Below, one piece after another: positions 44,701-56,406 of a stretch of DNA of 64,000 bases (within the stretch, counting starts at the first letter, position 1; every line of letters starts with the position of its first letter). A model generated the notes under the pieces. That model was not told where the DNA came from and ran no database searches. It worked only from the letters and a program-made list of their open reading frames with translations. The stretch is from Luidia sarsii. Its lineage: Eukaryota > Echinodermata > Asteroidea > Paxillosida > Luidiidae. The stretch is from contig OX465103.1 in assembly GCA_949987565.1 (NCBI GenBank), positions 16,873,280-16,937,279 on the forward strand, in the 5' to 3' direction. The position numbers and the translations under genes were made by a program.

Positions 44701-45642
44701 TCTGGGTGTCCCTGATCAGTGCCCAGGGGTGCCCCTGATCAATGCCCCTGGTCAGTGCCCGGGTGCCCCTGATCAGTGCCCGGGGTTGCCCCTGATCAGT
44801 GCCTGGGTGCCCCTGATCAGTGCTAAGGGGGTGCCCCTGATCAGTGCCCTGGGGTGCCCTGATCAGTGCCCAGGGGTGCCCTGATCAGTGCCCGGGTGCC
44901 CCTGATCAGTGCTCGGGAGTGCCCCTGATCAGTGCCCGGGTGCCCCTGGTCAGTGCCCGGGTGCCCCTGATCAGTGCCCGGGGTTGCCCCTGATCAGTGC
45001 CTGGGTGCCCCTGATCAGTGCTAAGGGGGTGCCCCTGATCAGTGCCCTGGGGTGCCCTGATCAGTGCCCAGGGGTGCCCTGATCAGTGCCCGGGTGCCCC
45101 TGATCAGTGCTCGGGAGTGCCCCTGATCAGTGCCCGGGTGCCCCTGATCAGTGCCCGGAGGGTGACCTGATCAGTGCCCGGGTGCCCCTGATCAGTGCCT
45201 GGGGGTGCCCCTGATCAGTGCCTGGGTGCCCCTGATCAATGCCTGGGGGTGCCCTGATCAGTGCCTGGGGGTGCCCCTGATCAGTGCCTGGGGGTGCCCC
45301 TGATCAGTGCCCGGGTGCCCCTGATCAGTGCCTGGGGGTGCCCCTGATCAGTGCCTGGGTGCCCCTGATCAGTGCCTGGGGGTGCCCCTGATCAGTGCCT
45401 TGGGGTGCCCCTGATCAGTGCCTGGGTGCCCGTAGATGTTGCCTTACTACCCAGTCCCTTTGTCATTACATCACTAATCCCTTGGAGCTTTTGTACTAAA
45501 CCCTTCTAATTTCCTTAAGTTAATGCTGATGGCCTTGAATAAATGGTAAATGTTTCTTTTTTTCATCCTGCATTGGTGCTAATCTAGATGTGGAATTAAT
45601 GGCCACTTTGCCCGCGACTGTACGGAGGTGGGGATGGCTTAA
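38784..45642 (+). CDS. CNBP: CNBP/Gis2-like protein with eight CCHC zinc knuckles (upstream paralogue)
   Basis: 219-aa protein, a probable single-stranded nucleic-acid-binding factor. Coding exons: 38784-38793, 40301-40399, 41080-41394, 43733-43834, 44462-44540, 45588-45642 (TAA). The first coding exon holds only 10 nt (Met-Asp-Arg plus one base; A at -3, G at +4) and follows a strong acceptor at 38742-38743, so a 5' non-coding exon is expected. Knuckles of C-x2-C-x4-H-x4-C: one in exon 2, four in exon 3 (CYKC, CYSC, CFSC, CYSC), one in exon 4, one in exon 5, and one split across exons 5/6. Glycine runs encoded by (GGT)n and (GGC)n separate them. Four introns are phase 1 and the last is phase 2. 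Vertebrate CNBP has seven knuckles in 177 aa, so this is a longer relative. The exact start exon is the least certain part. Confidence 0.88.
40301..40399 (+). CDS. CNBP: Exon 2 of upstream CNBP-like gene: first knuckle and (GGT)n glycine run
   Basis: Encodes CYSCGGSGHFAREC followed by eight glycines, seven of them GGT, then donor GTATGT. Phase 1 on both sides. Confidence 0.88.
41080..41394 (+). CDS. CNBP: Exon 3 of upstream CNBP-like gene: four knuckles
   Basis: Four CCHC knuckles (CYKCGNLGHISRNC, CYSCGRTGHISRDC, CFSCGQRGHMSKTC, CYSCGEPGHIRNDC) with a GGC/GGA-coded polyglycine stretch between the second and third. 315 nt, phase 1 on both sides, donor GTATGC. Confidence 0.9.
44700..45440. repeat. 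GATCAG minisatellite in CNBP-like intron 5
   Basis: More than 30 units of about 20-23 bp built on TGCCCCTGATCAGTGCC plus a variable GGG(T/G/A) run. Each unit carries the TGATCA palindrome and a CCTG. Variant units repeat in the same order with a 198-bp offset (for example CGGGGTTGCC at 44781 and 44979; CTAAGGGGG at 44823 and 45021), showing a larger duplication inside the array. Confidence 0.95.
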
Positions 45643-46051
45643 GCTTGTCCCACCATTGCCAGCGGCCAAGGCAGTAACAGGATTCAGAGGATCTTGGTCT
45701 ACATCAGGATTCCATGTAACAAAAACATTTACAAATTCATGGAGTGTACATGAACACAATGCTGCCTTTCTGTAAAGAACAAGATAAGAAAATCAAATCA
45801 GACACAACCTGATTCATTTCAGCACTACATGGGCAAAATGTTGTGGCCAAAAGTCAGAATTTGTTTGATGACGAAATTCAGAAGTTAACATTTTTGGAGT
45901 AAAGAATCTTCTTTAGGGGAATGCTGGTTAAGAAAATTCCCAGGTCATGCTAATCTCTATTCACCCTCTTAGTTATGTTTTTGTGTAACTTTTTGTTATG
46001 CAACTGGATGATTTGTCATTTAATCTGACCAATTTATGTGTTCTTAATGAA

Positions 46052-46057
46052 AATAAA
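46052..46057 (+). promoter_or_regulatory. Polyadenylation signal, upstream CNBP-like gene
   Basis: AATAAA 410 bp after the stop codon at 45642, in AT-rich DNA; the likely 3' end of this gene. Confidence 0.55.
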
Positions 46058-49000
46058 ATGACTTGAATTAATTGTACCCATCCCATAGTAGTTGAGGAAT
46101 TGGGAAACCAATAGTTATGCTAAGCCTCAAACAGCCATGATTTTTGGCACTTTGCAGTGTACACGTATTTCACATGCATTTTGGGGTTGAAAGCAGTGTT
46201 TTATTGTCCTATTTAGTTACATTGTTACACCCTCAGTGGGAAAGCAATGCAACTTAAACTGAGACTCCCAACTTGAATGTTCTGTTTGGTTTCAGCCAGA
46301 TTGTGAAGGCAATGGCAGCATGTCCATGGGATGATAGGAATATAGATCATTTTGCCCCTCTTTTTGTGAAAAGGTTGTGTAATTTGCTGATTGTAATGCT
46401 CGGCTGGGCTGTACATTCAATTCTGGAGATTTTAAGGTACCATAGCTTGGGCTTGACTAATCGTAAAAGCCCCAATACATGTACTAGTACCGAATGCATA
46501 TCACTACTCACTAGAAGCAGTTAGCAGAGTGTGGTGTTTGAATACAAGTTGCCCAGGTAATATTGATATTGCTTTCATCAGAAATTAAGATCCTACCATG
46601 TACGGCCCTTTTTATGATACTGATGTTCATGCCTCTGCGCTTTTAATTGAGCATTTCTGGGGGACATTTTCGGATGTTGAATGTAATGTACGTGTATGTA
46701 ACTTCGAACTATTCAGTATACCACACAATATTACTCACTAAAGGTTTAAATTACTGTTAATTGTTTTGTCACAAAAGTATAAATGTCTTCACTTTAGAAA
46801 CACCGAGGAATGAGTATGAGGAGATTTTAGTTGATTGAAATCAAGTTTCACTTGTACAGAAGTGCATGTACAGTTATTGCAATAGAAGTTGGCTCGGCCC
46901 AGACTTAATGAATGTACAGTGCAAGTGAAGTCAATAGGCATCTTGTTAAGTGTTAATGACTTTGGGTGTTTTTAGTTTTGATTTTGCTCATTTTGATTTT
47001 ACTTTTTGCCAATTGGTGTTCAAGCTGTAGTGTTTATCATCAGAGTAGTAGTAAGAATAGTTGTACCACCACTGATTAAGTGATGTGTTAGCAGATGTAC
47101 TGTCCTGACTTAATAAGTAAATGAAGTGAAGATAATTGTTGGAGAGGGTCTACCTCCCCCATTGTATTGATACGAGGTTGTTCCCTAGGAAGGGTTGTTG
47201 GGACTTGGGACCTTTCTACACACAAGATAGGCGAAGTAGTTTGGGGAAATTTGTTTTATTATTGAAAGGGAAAATCCATAGGAAGAGGTGTTGTTGTCTG
47301 TTGGCATCACTTCTTGGTTTGATTCTTAAGTCTTAGTTGCTCAAAGATGACTTGTCGATAAGGGAGGAGAGAAATGGGAGCTTTTTATGTTTTCTACAGA
47401 ATTCAGATAATTATTTTTGGGACGGTGGAGAATTTAAAAAGAAAAATAACTTTTTGTCATTCCATTTAATAACTGGCTGTCTTTTGACAGCGGGGCGTTT
47501 TTAGGTGGTGTGATGTAGTATAAGACGTGAAGTGCCAACCAAAGGCTCACTGATGGTAATGAATGTTTATGAGTTTTGGCTGTGCACTACTCGATGTGCT
47601 GATGTTGGGGCATGTATATACAGTACAGTAGTGTGCGTCTTGTGGAGGACGTTTGTTGTGGCAGTGCACTCAGATGGACAGTGTTTTATGATGTGGGCGA
47701 TGTCAACGAAACTGATGCTAATGGTGACATTGTACAAAAAAAAGTTGGTCAACCTGCTTACTCTTGGAGATTGTGCCTGTGTCTGCCAGGTAGTATGTGA
47801 TTTGGAGATTTTGATGTATCTTTCAAACAAACAAACAGCAAGTTACGTATTGTAGACTTATTGAATTTAATCCATTACCTTCTAACACCACAGTACATGT
47901 ACATGGACGATGTTTAAAACAATTGGAGACTCGTTTGGGCGCATCTTCCCCAGGTTCACAATAATTCACAGTTTTGGTCCACAGTGAAGCTGAAGTATTT
48001 TATTCGAAATCAATTCAACCCATCGATTTTATCAAGTGCGTCATGTATGTACATCTTGATAGGCCTCGTGGGTATCCTAATTTTTTTGAATAATGCCTGT
48101 TTGTTCTGGATATTGATAATTTGATTGGAAACGTTGAGGACAAAATAAAAAGGTGATACTTTTTCACAATTATTAGAACTTCACTTGCTGGTGTTTATGG
48201 TAAATTATTTGTTTTCAAACCTTTGGTGTTGCATGTGGTTATCCTCGATGGATTGATTTAGGATATGACTGAATGCCCTGTTGGTTTTTGCCACCGCTGT
48301 ATGCTCTTTGTTTGGCCTTATTTAGCCCTTTATTTGTCACAACGAACTGTACAAAACAGCAACTTAGATACAATAATCTGTCAATGTCCGCAAAGATCCA
48401 CCGTACTATAAGGAATTCCTTCTTTAATGTCGAGAGTGCCGTGTGCAAAACACGTGCAAATAAATTATTCTGTTTTTGTTGTTGGGATTTCGTCGTCGTT
48501 GCGTTACCAGGTAAGCTTCTGAATTATCGCCTTTTCCCTCCCCTTCATTTCCGGTACGGGCCAATTTGTTGCCTTATCTTTAGATTGAAATACTGTCACA
48601 CACAACGTGACCGCTTTGGAATGTCAAGGTCGATGTGGGGATGGTATTTTTTGGAGTCATTTTCTGAACCGTTGTAGAGTAAAGGCGCCATTTTTCAAGT
48701 CCTGCATGTTACTTTTGTTAATTGTTACAATGTTAGTGTTTGTGTGGGGCTCTTTGCCATCGAGGTCTGTCCCTTTTTCAGTTTTTGTTACTATGTTACC
48801 GTTAGTCGTATTTTCCGCGTACCTCATTCCGTCTGGCATGACCGACAAGATGGTTCGCCCTGGTCTGCCTCTTGCTGTCCAGCTTGTACTAACTGGAATG
48901 CTGTGGGGGGTATCAAACATACCTGCAGTAATGACGAAATTAGAGTAAGTCCAGTGCCTGTGGCTGTGTCCTGTGCATGTGATGAGTCTTTTCAGGCTGG

Positions 49001-49279
49001 ATGAATAATATTAATAATAAGTGGCCAGACGATGACAATGTGCTTGTCACTGTATTTACTTTTAAAGTGTCATCTGTTGATGTTGAGTTTTGCATCATGC
49101 TAGGCTAAGCACTCCACCTTGTCCAGTTGTCATTACTCATTACTCTGACTGAGTGACTTGGACCCAACAAGATTTTTTTTCCAAATTTGGAGGGGTCGGG
49201 TCATGAACTGTAGCCTATACAGGCTAAAGGCTATAGGGTCTAAGGTCACCAGTAATATAGTATGCGAAATGGTTCTCCT

Positions 49280-50163
49280 GTAGTCCGAGTAACTTGGACC
49301 TGACAAGTCACCCTTTTTTTATTGAATTTTGAAATTTGGAGGGACGGTGACTGTAGGGTCCAAGGATCATGGCTATGCATATGCTCCTGCATCGTCTGAA
49401 ATCTCTGTAATGTCATCTTTGAAAAATACCCCCGACTGAAATCCCCAGATTTACCCCGTAAACACCCGTGAAACCGTCCTACGCGCCCATTGAGGATTCA
49501 GTGAGAATTACATTTACAGATTCCAATACTGGTCATTTTGTTTTACTCACGTTTGGGAAAAGGGAGAAAATTCCCCTCAGTTGACCGAGAACGGGTCGAC
49601 GAGCCGAGTTGGGGAGGCCATCTTGGATTTGAAAACTGGATGACGTCACCAGGTCCGGGTTGAGAGTGGTCTGCGGAAGTGCGTGCGCTTGCACGCGTTG
49701 AGCCCTACGACTGTTTCCTGAACAGCAGTGCAAAGCAACGTCCGGGACATCGCACCGCTCGCGCACACACTTCCGCAGACCACTTTCAGCCGGACCTGGT
49801 GACGTCATCCAGTTTTCAAATCCAAGATGGCCACCCCAACTCGGCTCGTCAACCCGTTCTCGGTCAACTGAGGGTAATTTTCTCCTTTTTCCCAAACGTG
49901 AGTAAAACAAAATGACCAGTATTGGAATCTGTAATTCTTACTGAATCCTCAGTGGGCGCGTGGGACGGTTTCACGGGTGTTTTTTTTGGGGGGGGGGAAA
50001 TCTGGGGATTTCGGTCGGGGTAATTTTTCAAAGATGACATTACAGAGATTTCAGACGATGCAGCATAGTCACGATCCTTGGACTTTACAGTCACCCGTCC
50101 CTCCAAATTTCAAAATTCGATAAAAAAAAGGGTGACTTGTCGGGTCCAAGTTACTCGGACTAC
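49280..50163. mobile_element. Foldback element: 0.4-kb arms, 72-bp spacer
   Basis: The left arm 49280-49687 and right arm 49760-50163 are inverted copies with few differences. Both ends carry GTAGTCCGAGTAACTTGGAC, and the inner ends share CTGCGGAAGTG with CACTTCCGCAG. The right arm has a G-run insertion near 49990. Each arm contains the palindrome TGACGTCA (49641 and 49800). A partial direct copy of the outer end also lies at 49149-49250. Non-coding. Confidence 0.9.
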
Positions 50164-50185
50164 ATGTAGTTCTGCTGTACGTCTC

Positions 50186-50540
50186 AAGCTTTTGACTACC
50201 CAACCAAAATCCCCTGGATTTACCTTGAAAATACCTGTGAAACCGTCCCACATGCTGACTTGTTTGAATTTGAACAGTGAGAATCATCAGATTAAAATAG
50301 TACTGTTGGTCATTTTCTTTGCTCGCATTTTTGAAAAAAAGGAGAAATTTCCCTTCAGTTGATCTAGATGATGTCTCTACCATGCAACGAGCCAAAAGAA
50401 AGCGACCCTCTTTGATTTCAAACATGACATTCTGACAGGTCCGGGTGCGCAGTGGGTCTGTGTAAGTGTGTGCGCGGGCATGCATGCATTGAGCCCACGA
50501 CTGTTTCCTGAACAGCGCAAAGCAATGTTCGGACGGCGTC
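50186..50540. mobile_element. Second single-arm copy of the foldback repeat family
   Basis: Contains the same blocks in the same order as the left arm and loop of the foldback element (AAAATCCCC, TGTGAAACCGTCCCA, CAGTTGATC, TTCTGACAGGTCCGGG, GACTGTTTCCTGAACAGC, GCAAAGCAA), more diverged. It lies directly after the foldback element. Confidence 0.7.
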
Positions 50541-50703
50541 ATGCAAATTGCGCTTGGTCCTACGGCCAGGCCCAAAATTGTTGTCTACAGCAGTGCAATT
50601 ACAGAGTTGTCAATGGGCAGTGTTTTTTATCAACAAGCAATCCTTCCTTAGTACATGTACTTAACCCTTACCCTACAATCTTGAAAATACTGTGTTTGAG
50701 TAC

Positions 50704-51066
50704 CTCAAGCCCTGTCCGCACTGGATTTTTTGGGAAACTATCCGAGCAGATGGGTAACTTGACCATGTTAAGTCCAGTGTGGACAGCCCAGGAAGTTTTC
50801 CTCCTACTTACCCAACTCGAATAGGTAAGTTTTAAAACTGACCTTGTCCGTTTAAATTGACAAGATCAGTTTAACCTGAGACGAAAGTCCAGTGCAGATG
50901 CAACGTCATTTGCGTTTGTATTTAGTCAGACAATTAAGTTTGACCTGTTGCGGTATCTACATGTACCCACATCGGTAATCCAAGTGCGGGCGCTGGTAAG
51001 ATATACCCATTGGAATGTTACCCACGGTGTCGGTACTAAAAACGTCCAGGGTGAACACGGCTTGAG
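50704..51066. mobile_element. MITE-like element with about 27-bp imperfect inverted termini
   Basis: Left end CTCAAGCCCTGTCCGCACTG continues GATTTTTT. The right end, read inversely, is CTCAAGCCGTGTTCACCCTG followed by GACGTTTTT. Internal AAGTCCAGTG repeats occur. Related degenerate pieces with TTCCCAC(A)TGGACTTTTT lie at 41725-41830 and 43400-43600. Confidence 0.65.
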
Positions 51067-51214
51067 GGTTGGGGATGGGGTTGACAGCTGGTGACAAATC
51101 TTGCTCATTCAGTCATTGACTCTATCCATCGTTAATATGACAGATGAATTGCATTGTTTCTTAGCAAGGTAGCGTTTTCCGTACCACATTTATAGCTCTG
51201 TATTTGTTCCACAG

Positions 51215-54200
51215 GTCTCTTTGCAGGCACATTAACTTCATCTGAGCGAAGGACTACTTGGACAGGCCGCAAAATGTTCAGTCAATCGCGTAGCAAGAAG
51301 GAAACCAAATGTTACAATTGTGACAAGGTGGGGCATTTTGCCCGTGCGTGCCCCTCCAAGGAAGAGTACGGCGGTGGCGGTGGCGGTGGCGGTGGCGGTG
51401 GATTCAAGTCTGGCGGCGGTGGTTACAGGAGTTACAGCAATTCTCGCAGCAGTGAGTAGTACTAGAGACGTGCTTGTTGAGTGAGCACACTCCCCTTCCC
51501 CACTGGAGATATGATTCAATGAGAAGGATGTTGCCCTTTCCCCGCTTCCCTGATGTTTGATGCACTGTGTGCTTACTGCTTAGTTCTTTTCAGAACCTGT
51601 CCAAGTCACCTGTTTATAGCCACGGATATAATGGTGTAGTTAAAGCCAAAAGGAAAAGTTGGTGTCATTAAAGAATTCTATCTCAATTCCAAAATGTTCC
51701 ACACTAAGACAATAGGACACGGAACAAATTGAATACCCTGCTTCCTAGAATTCAATACATTTGGTACTTTTCCAGCGGTCGATTTCACCCAAAAAAATTG
51801 TTTTTGGGAGAAATGAGTAAAAGAAATAGTTTACGTCTCACCGAGATCTAAACAATTTTTCGGAACAGTACGGTGTTGAATGCTGCATTTTCGCGAAACA
51901 AATGTTCAGCGGTTTTCACGATTTTCTCAAGACTCGGTTGGCTGATGGAGCCTACAACACTGTATTTCATGCATATGTTTGATCAGACAACATATGGATG
52001 CCAGTGTTCTCCCCAGGAATTTTCAGAAGTGTGAGGGGATTTTCTTTGTGGTTTATAAACAATATGCGAAGCCATGGCGTGGGGTTCTTGGACGTCACTG
52101 ACAACAACACGGTCAAACCGTTGAGCTTCGTAATTTTAGGCTAACACAGAAAAACAGATTCACGCATGTACTGTACACCACCCTGTAATTTTTTTTTTTT
52201 TGCGAGGAGGGTATAGGCCCCTATTACTTCCTTGGCACATTTTTCATAATTATTTCATCCAAGTATTTTTCAAATTGTGGATTTTACGCTACGACCATAC
52301 AGTTTTACTGAGGATCAGGAACCTGGGCCTTCTGCGTTACAACGCACCATTGAATAAGGAAGATTGCCACCGCAAAAAAAGTTCTAAACAACTTTTACTG
52401 GTCCACCCTGCGTGTTTGGGCATTAAAAACAAGTGTTCCCTACCTTATCTGATCGTAAATCTGTTTCCCTGTCTGGGAAAAAAGTTTCATTTCAAATCCG
52501 AAGATTTTTCCGTAAAGCCTGTTAAAATACAATCTCTGTTCAAGTATAAGGAATTAAGGATACAAAATCAGGAACAGGATCGAACTCGAAGTGTGAAGAC
52601 TGGAAAGATGTCACCGTTTACAATGCATGTGTGGCATGCCCTCTCAATGGTACCCGATCCGGTCCAAACGCATTCTGGGGCGAATGTGTACCAGCGAATA
52701 GGATATGCCACTGGACCGTAGCAGTATACAGTATACAATTGTGTGCACAGTCGCTATAATACACTATGTAGCCTTGTACTACAAGTTGTAGGATATAGTA
52801 CAGCATTTTCAATGCTCGTGTGCGCTTGTCAGCAGACGAAAAAACTCAACCTTTTCGGAATAATAATCTTAAAAATGCGAACAATATCTACACATAATCG
52901 GCTCGTTTTTGGCAATGATCAAACCGGCCTCAGAAGGGCACCACGACCAAAGTATCAATGGGGCACGGCAAGACTGGCTATCGAATACCACATTTCGAAG
53001 GGCATCGACGGCACTGGCTGCTGTGAATTTCGAACCCTGCTTAAATTGATAAAAATATTTTTTTTCTGCCATTGTGCGCAAGACAAAACGCGATGACAAG
53101 GCGACGAGAAATACCGTCCCCGTGTGTGGGGGTCGATCTTGTAAGTTTTGCGAATGGTGTACATGTAGTATAACATTTTAACCTTTGTAAATGTACCGGT
53201 AGGCCCCACTAGCGGAAAACACATGAGCGCGTGTGCATGTACACAATCATGTACATTGTAGTGTACATGTACTTACTACATGTAGGAGGTACATAGCGGA
53301 GGTTCAGATTTCATGTGACACCGGCGACGAGGAACGTTGGGTGCCGATGCATTTACACAATGTACCGGTACATGTACTGTGTGCAGTGTGGCCGTCGCGT
53401 GGTGCACAATGCATGCATGTACCGCTCCTACCGCACAGAAAAATGCAGGACTACAAATCGTTTGCACAGTTTTTTACTGCTTTTTCGTCTAGATTTTGCT
53501 GGACATGCAAGCTGCATCATTTAAGATAATTCTGAACCATACTATAATAATTTTATTGTGCGTATCGGGGATGAAAAAATGCGTATCGGCCCGGTTTTTT
53601 TGTTGCATATCGGGCAGAAAAAGTTGCGCACATTTGTACGTAGGCAGAACCCTGGATTTTATTCTTTGACCTCGACCAATGTTGTGTAGGGGCTTTAAGA
53701 TGCATCGTAAGGCTATGAAAAATCCATCCCTGGTTAGAAACCAAGTTGCCTGTGGATGGGTTGCTTGTATTTATTTGTTTGTAAGTCGGTTTGTTTATTG
53801 TTTTTTTCAAGATGTACCCAAGCATAGAGGTGGATATGCGATACAAAGCTCACAACACCTCAGCTAACGTCAAACCATAGGAAATGGAAAATGCCTCAGT
53901 GAAGGGTCATACCTTTGGATGTAATGGAGAGGGTCAAGTCATAGGTTTTGTGCTGATCATTTATTTTCTGCTGACAGATCGCTGTTTCCGGTGCAACCGT
54001 CTTGGACACATGGTGGCAGACTGCACTAGCCCTGCAAGTAAGTGTGTATGAATGCCGATTGGTGCCATTTATTCCCTGCGACTAAGTGGATTGTTGATGG
54101 CTTTTAGGCCAAAAAGGTGTTCTGTACTAGCTATTGAAATGGGTAGGGCCTCTACTTAAAACGTTTGAAGCCAGGCCGACCAAGAAAGAAAGTGTAGGAT

Positions 54201-56122
54201 GAGCACTGTGTACATTTCTCATTGTATCATGAGTAGCACAAGAATTTGTTTGCTTGATGGTGGATGTCAAAGCTTTTATACCTGTACTTCAGTTGTATTG
54301 AATTAAGCTCGGGATTTAAACCATCTTGGGTTCCATTTCTTTGCCAGACAAATGCTACAATTGTGACGAAGAAGGCCACAATGCCAGTGACTGCCCGCAT
54401 CCCCAGAAACGTAAGTGCATGTTGTATGCTCTGTATGTCTTGGCGATGACTTGCCAACGAATTGCACTTTGATTTTGAATATGGTGCTACAGAGCACCGA
54501 TGCTGTACATACATGTACTAGTAATATGTTTTGTTGCATATAAAGGGAAGAGATAATTTGACATCATGTTTATGTCCACCAAGACTTTAGCCAAAGACCT
54601 TGTGATTAAACTTTGTTCCAGCATTGCACCACATGAGCTATCTGCATCAGTTCTGCAGGTGGTGTTGCCAATAATCAGTAGTCGATAATCTTGTAGGGGT
54701 ACTAGACAATAACGTTGTATGCCGCTTTCTGATTTATATCACCCAAATGCAAACCACAATGATGTGTAAGGCCTGACATTGCGATCCTTACAGGTCCCGT
54801 CTCAAAAGCAGAAATCTGCCTTTGAGAAAGGCCCTGCATGGATCAAAACGTCGGGCCCACTAGATCTTTGTCGGAGAAGGGAAGCCTTTTCAAAGAAGTG
54901 AGCCCTTCACTGCCACCCTTTCTTTTTCATCTGATGTGAACAACTACCTATCACTGTAAACCTTGCTGCCGCTGCTTGGGGGAACAGAGTGGTTTTGCCA
55001 AGTGAATTTCATATGAATTAAAGAAGACGTGATATAGAATGCTTTCTTGCTTTGTTTTGGTTTTGGTTTGTAGCGCGGCAGATTGAGTGCTATTCTTGCC
55101 GCAAGACTGGCCACATCTCCCGCGAATGCCCTGACAACACCCGGGATGACAACCGCTGCTTCAATTGCCAGCAGACTGGGCACCTGAAGCGCAACTGCCC
55201 CGATCTGGCCGTGGAAGACGACCGCGAGTGTTACAACTGCCACCAGAGGGGTCACCTGTCCGGCCAGTGCCCTGACAAGACCTGTCACACGTGAGTCATT
55301 TGAATGCTCTCCTCCCTGCTCTTGCCCTTTTTTCAAAGGTTGGCATCCAGTGTGTCTAATGGTGCATTTTAAACGCCCAATTCAACATTGGGAAGATCCG
55401 AAAACATCAATGTCCACAGATTTCCTTAACGGTTTAACACACAAACTGTGGCAATCTTTTGACCTTTTCCGATGTTGTGTACAGCCTTTAATGTCACTTG
55501 TTTCAAAATGCATATGAATACTTTGTACAGAAAAGGCTGTACGAAAAAATTGCACAATTGGTCAAGCTAGGAGGCTCAAAAGCAGGACTTGAATCATTTT
55601 GAAGGAATGAAGCCAAATGAATGTGCTAAGGCCAGATGGCAGAGCACCAAAGCCAAAGGAAGACTTGCAGAAAGGGGCTCGGGGGAGCAGAGGTGGGATG
55701 AGGCAAAATCTTCTGACCTGTAGTGCATCAGTGTATATCCAATGAGATTTTGAGCCCTAGTTTTTCCAAAAGGTGCATGTAGGCCAAGACAAACATTTAA
55801 TCAAGGCCTGAATAAAGAGGTCTGCTTCTGGTTCCCCCTTGGAACCTATGTGTGTAACTTTGCCTTTATGTTTCCTGTTCATTTTAAGCCCTGTTATAGG
55901 CGAGTGCACACAATTTCAAACAGCCTGCCATCTCATATGTCATGGGTTATTTTCAACATGGCCCTTGGCTTTTGGTTGTTCCCTTCCTTCAGGTGCAGCC
56001 AACCTGGCCACTTGGCCCGCGACTGTCCCAGCGACAAGTCTGGCCGTCGCGGAGGCAATGCCGACAAGACCTGCTACAAGTGTGGCAACCCCGGCCACAT
56101 TGCTCGTGACTGTGACGAGTGA
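51215..56122 (+). CDS. CNBP: CNBP protein with eight CCHC zinc knuckles (downstream paralogue)
   Basis: Coding exons 51274-51451 (ATG at 51274; the exon begins at 51215 or 51227), 53978-54037, 54348-54410, 55074-55290 and 55993-56122 (TGA): 215 aa. The order matches vertebrate CNBP: knuckle 1 (CYNCDKVGHFARAC), then a Gly/Ser/Tyr/Arg-rich stretch in the position of the RGG box, then knuckles CFRC, CYNC, CYSC, CFNC, CYNC, CHTC and CYKC. CNBP binds G-rich single-stranded DNA and RNA and acts in transcription and translation control. Three introns are phase 1 and the last, which splits a knuckle, is phase 2. The frame is open upstream of the ATG to both candidate acceptors, so N-terminal extension by splicing from upstream exons is possible. 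This is the better CNBP match of the pair. Confidence 0.9.
54770..54858. mobile_element. Hairpin repeat, GAAACGTC family (complete palindrome)
   Basis: GGCCTGACATTGCGATCC at the left pairs with GGATCAAAACGTCGGGCC at the right; inner arms are TTGAGAAAGG and the reverse. In a CNBP intron. Confidence 0.75.
55074..55290 (+). CDS. CNBP: Exon 4 of downstream CNBP: three knuckles
   Basis: CYSCRKTGHISREC, CFNCQQTGHLKRNC and CYNCHQRGHLSGQC, then the start of a fourth knuckle (CHT) split by the phase 2 intron. The linkers are acidic (NTRDDNR, LAVEDDRE), as in other CNBPs. Confidence 0.92.
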
Positions 56123-56400
56123 GCCCAGCCCCGGGTTTTCTTCCTGTCGCGCCTCACGGGCATTGTATCCAGTTAGAAAAGAGCCAGCGTGCCTGCTGAG
56201 CCGCCCCCCCCACAGAAAAAAAAGCGACGGGCACCGGCCGCTGGTGGGATCTGATTCCGACTGGTCTGAGGCAGTTCGAGCGGGCTGGGTGTAGTCTTGA
56301 GTGTGCGTGAGTAGGAGGTGCCTGTGTGTCTCTCATGAGTTTTCAAGTTAACATCAAAAATTAAGTATTATCAGTAGATTAAGTGTTAATCCGTAAGTTA

Positions 56401-56406
56401 AATAAA
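56401..56406 (+). promoter_or_regulatory. Polyadenylation signal, downstream CNBP gene
   Basis: AATAAA 279 bp after the stop codon at 56122. A second AATAAA lies near 56578. Confidence 0.6.

Larger units (their letters stand above)
46075..51214. other. Region between the two CNBP-like genes
   Basis: No coding region supported up to about 49.1 kb (AT-rich, scattered short frames). From 49.15 kb it is dominated by the foldback repeat family and then an inverted-repeat element (50704-51066). Alternatively it is a long intron if the two knuckle clusters belong to one transcript. Confidence 0.55.
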
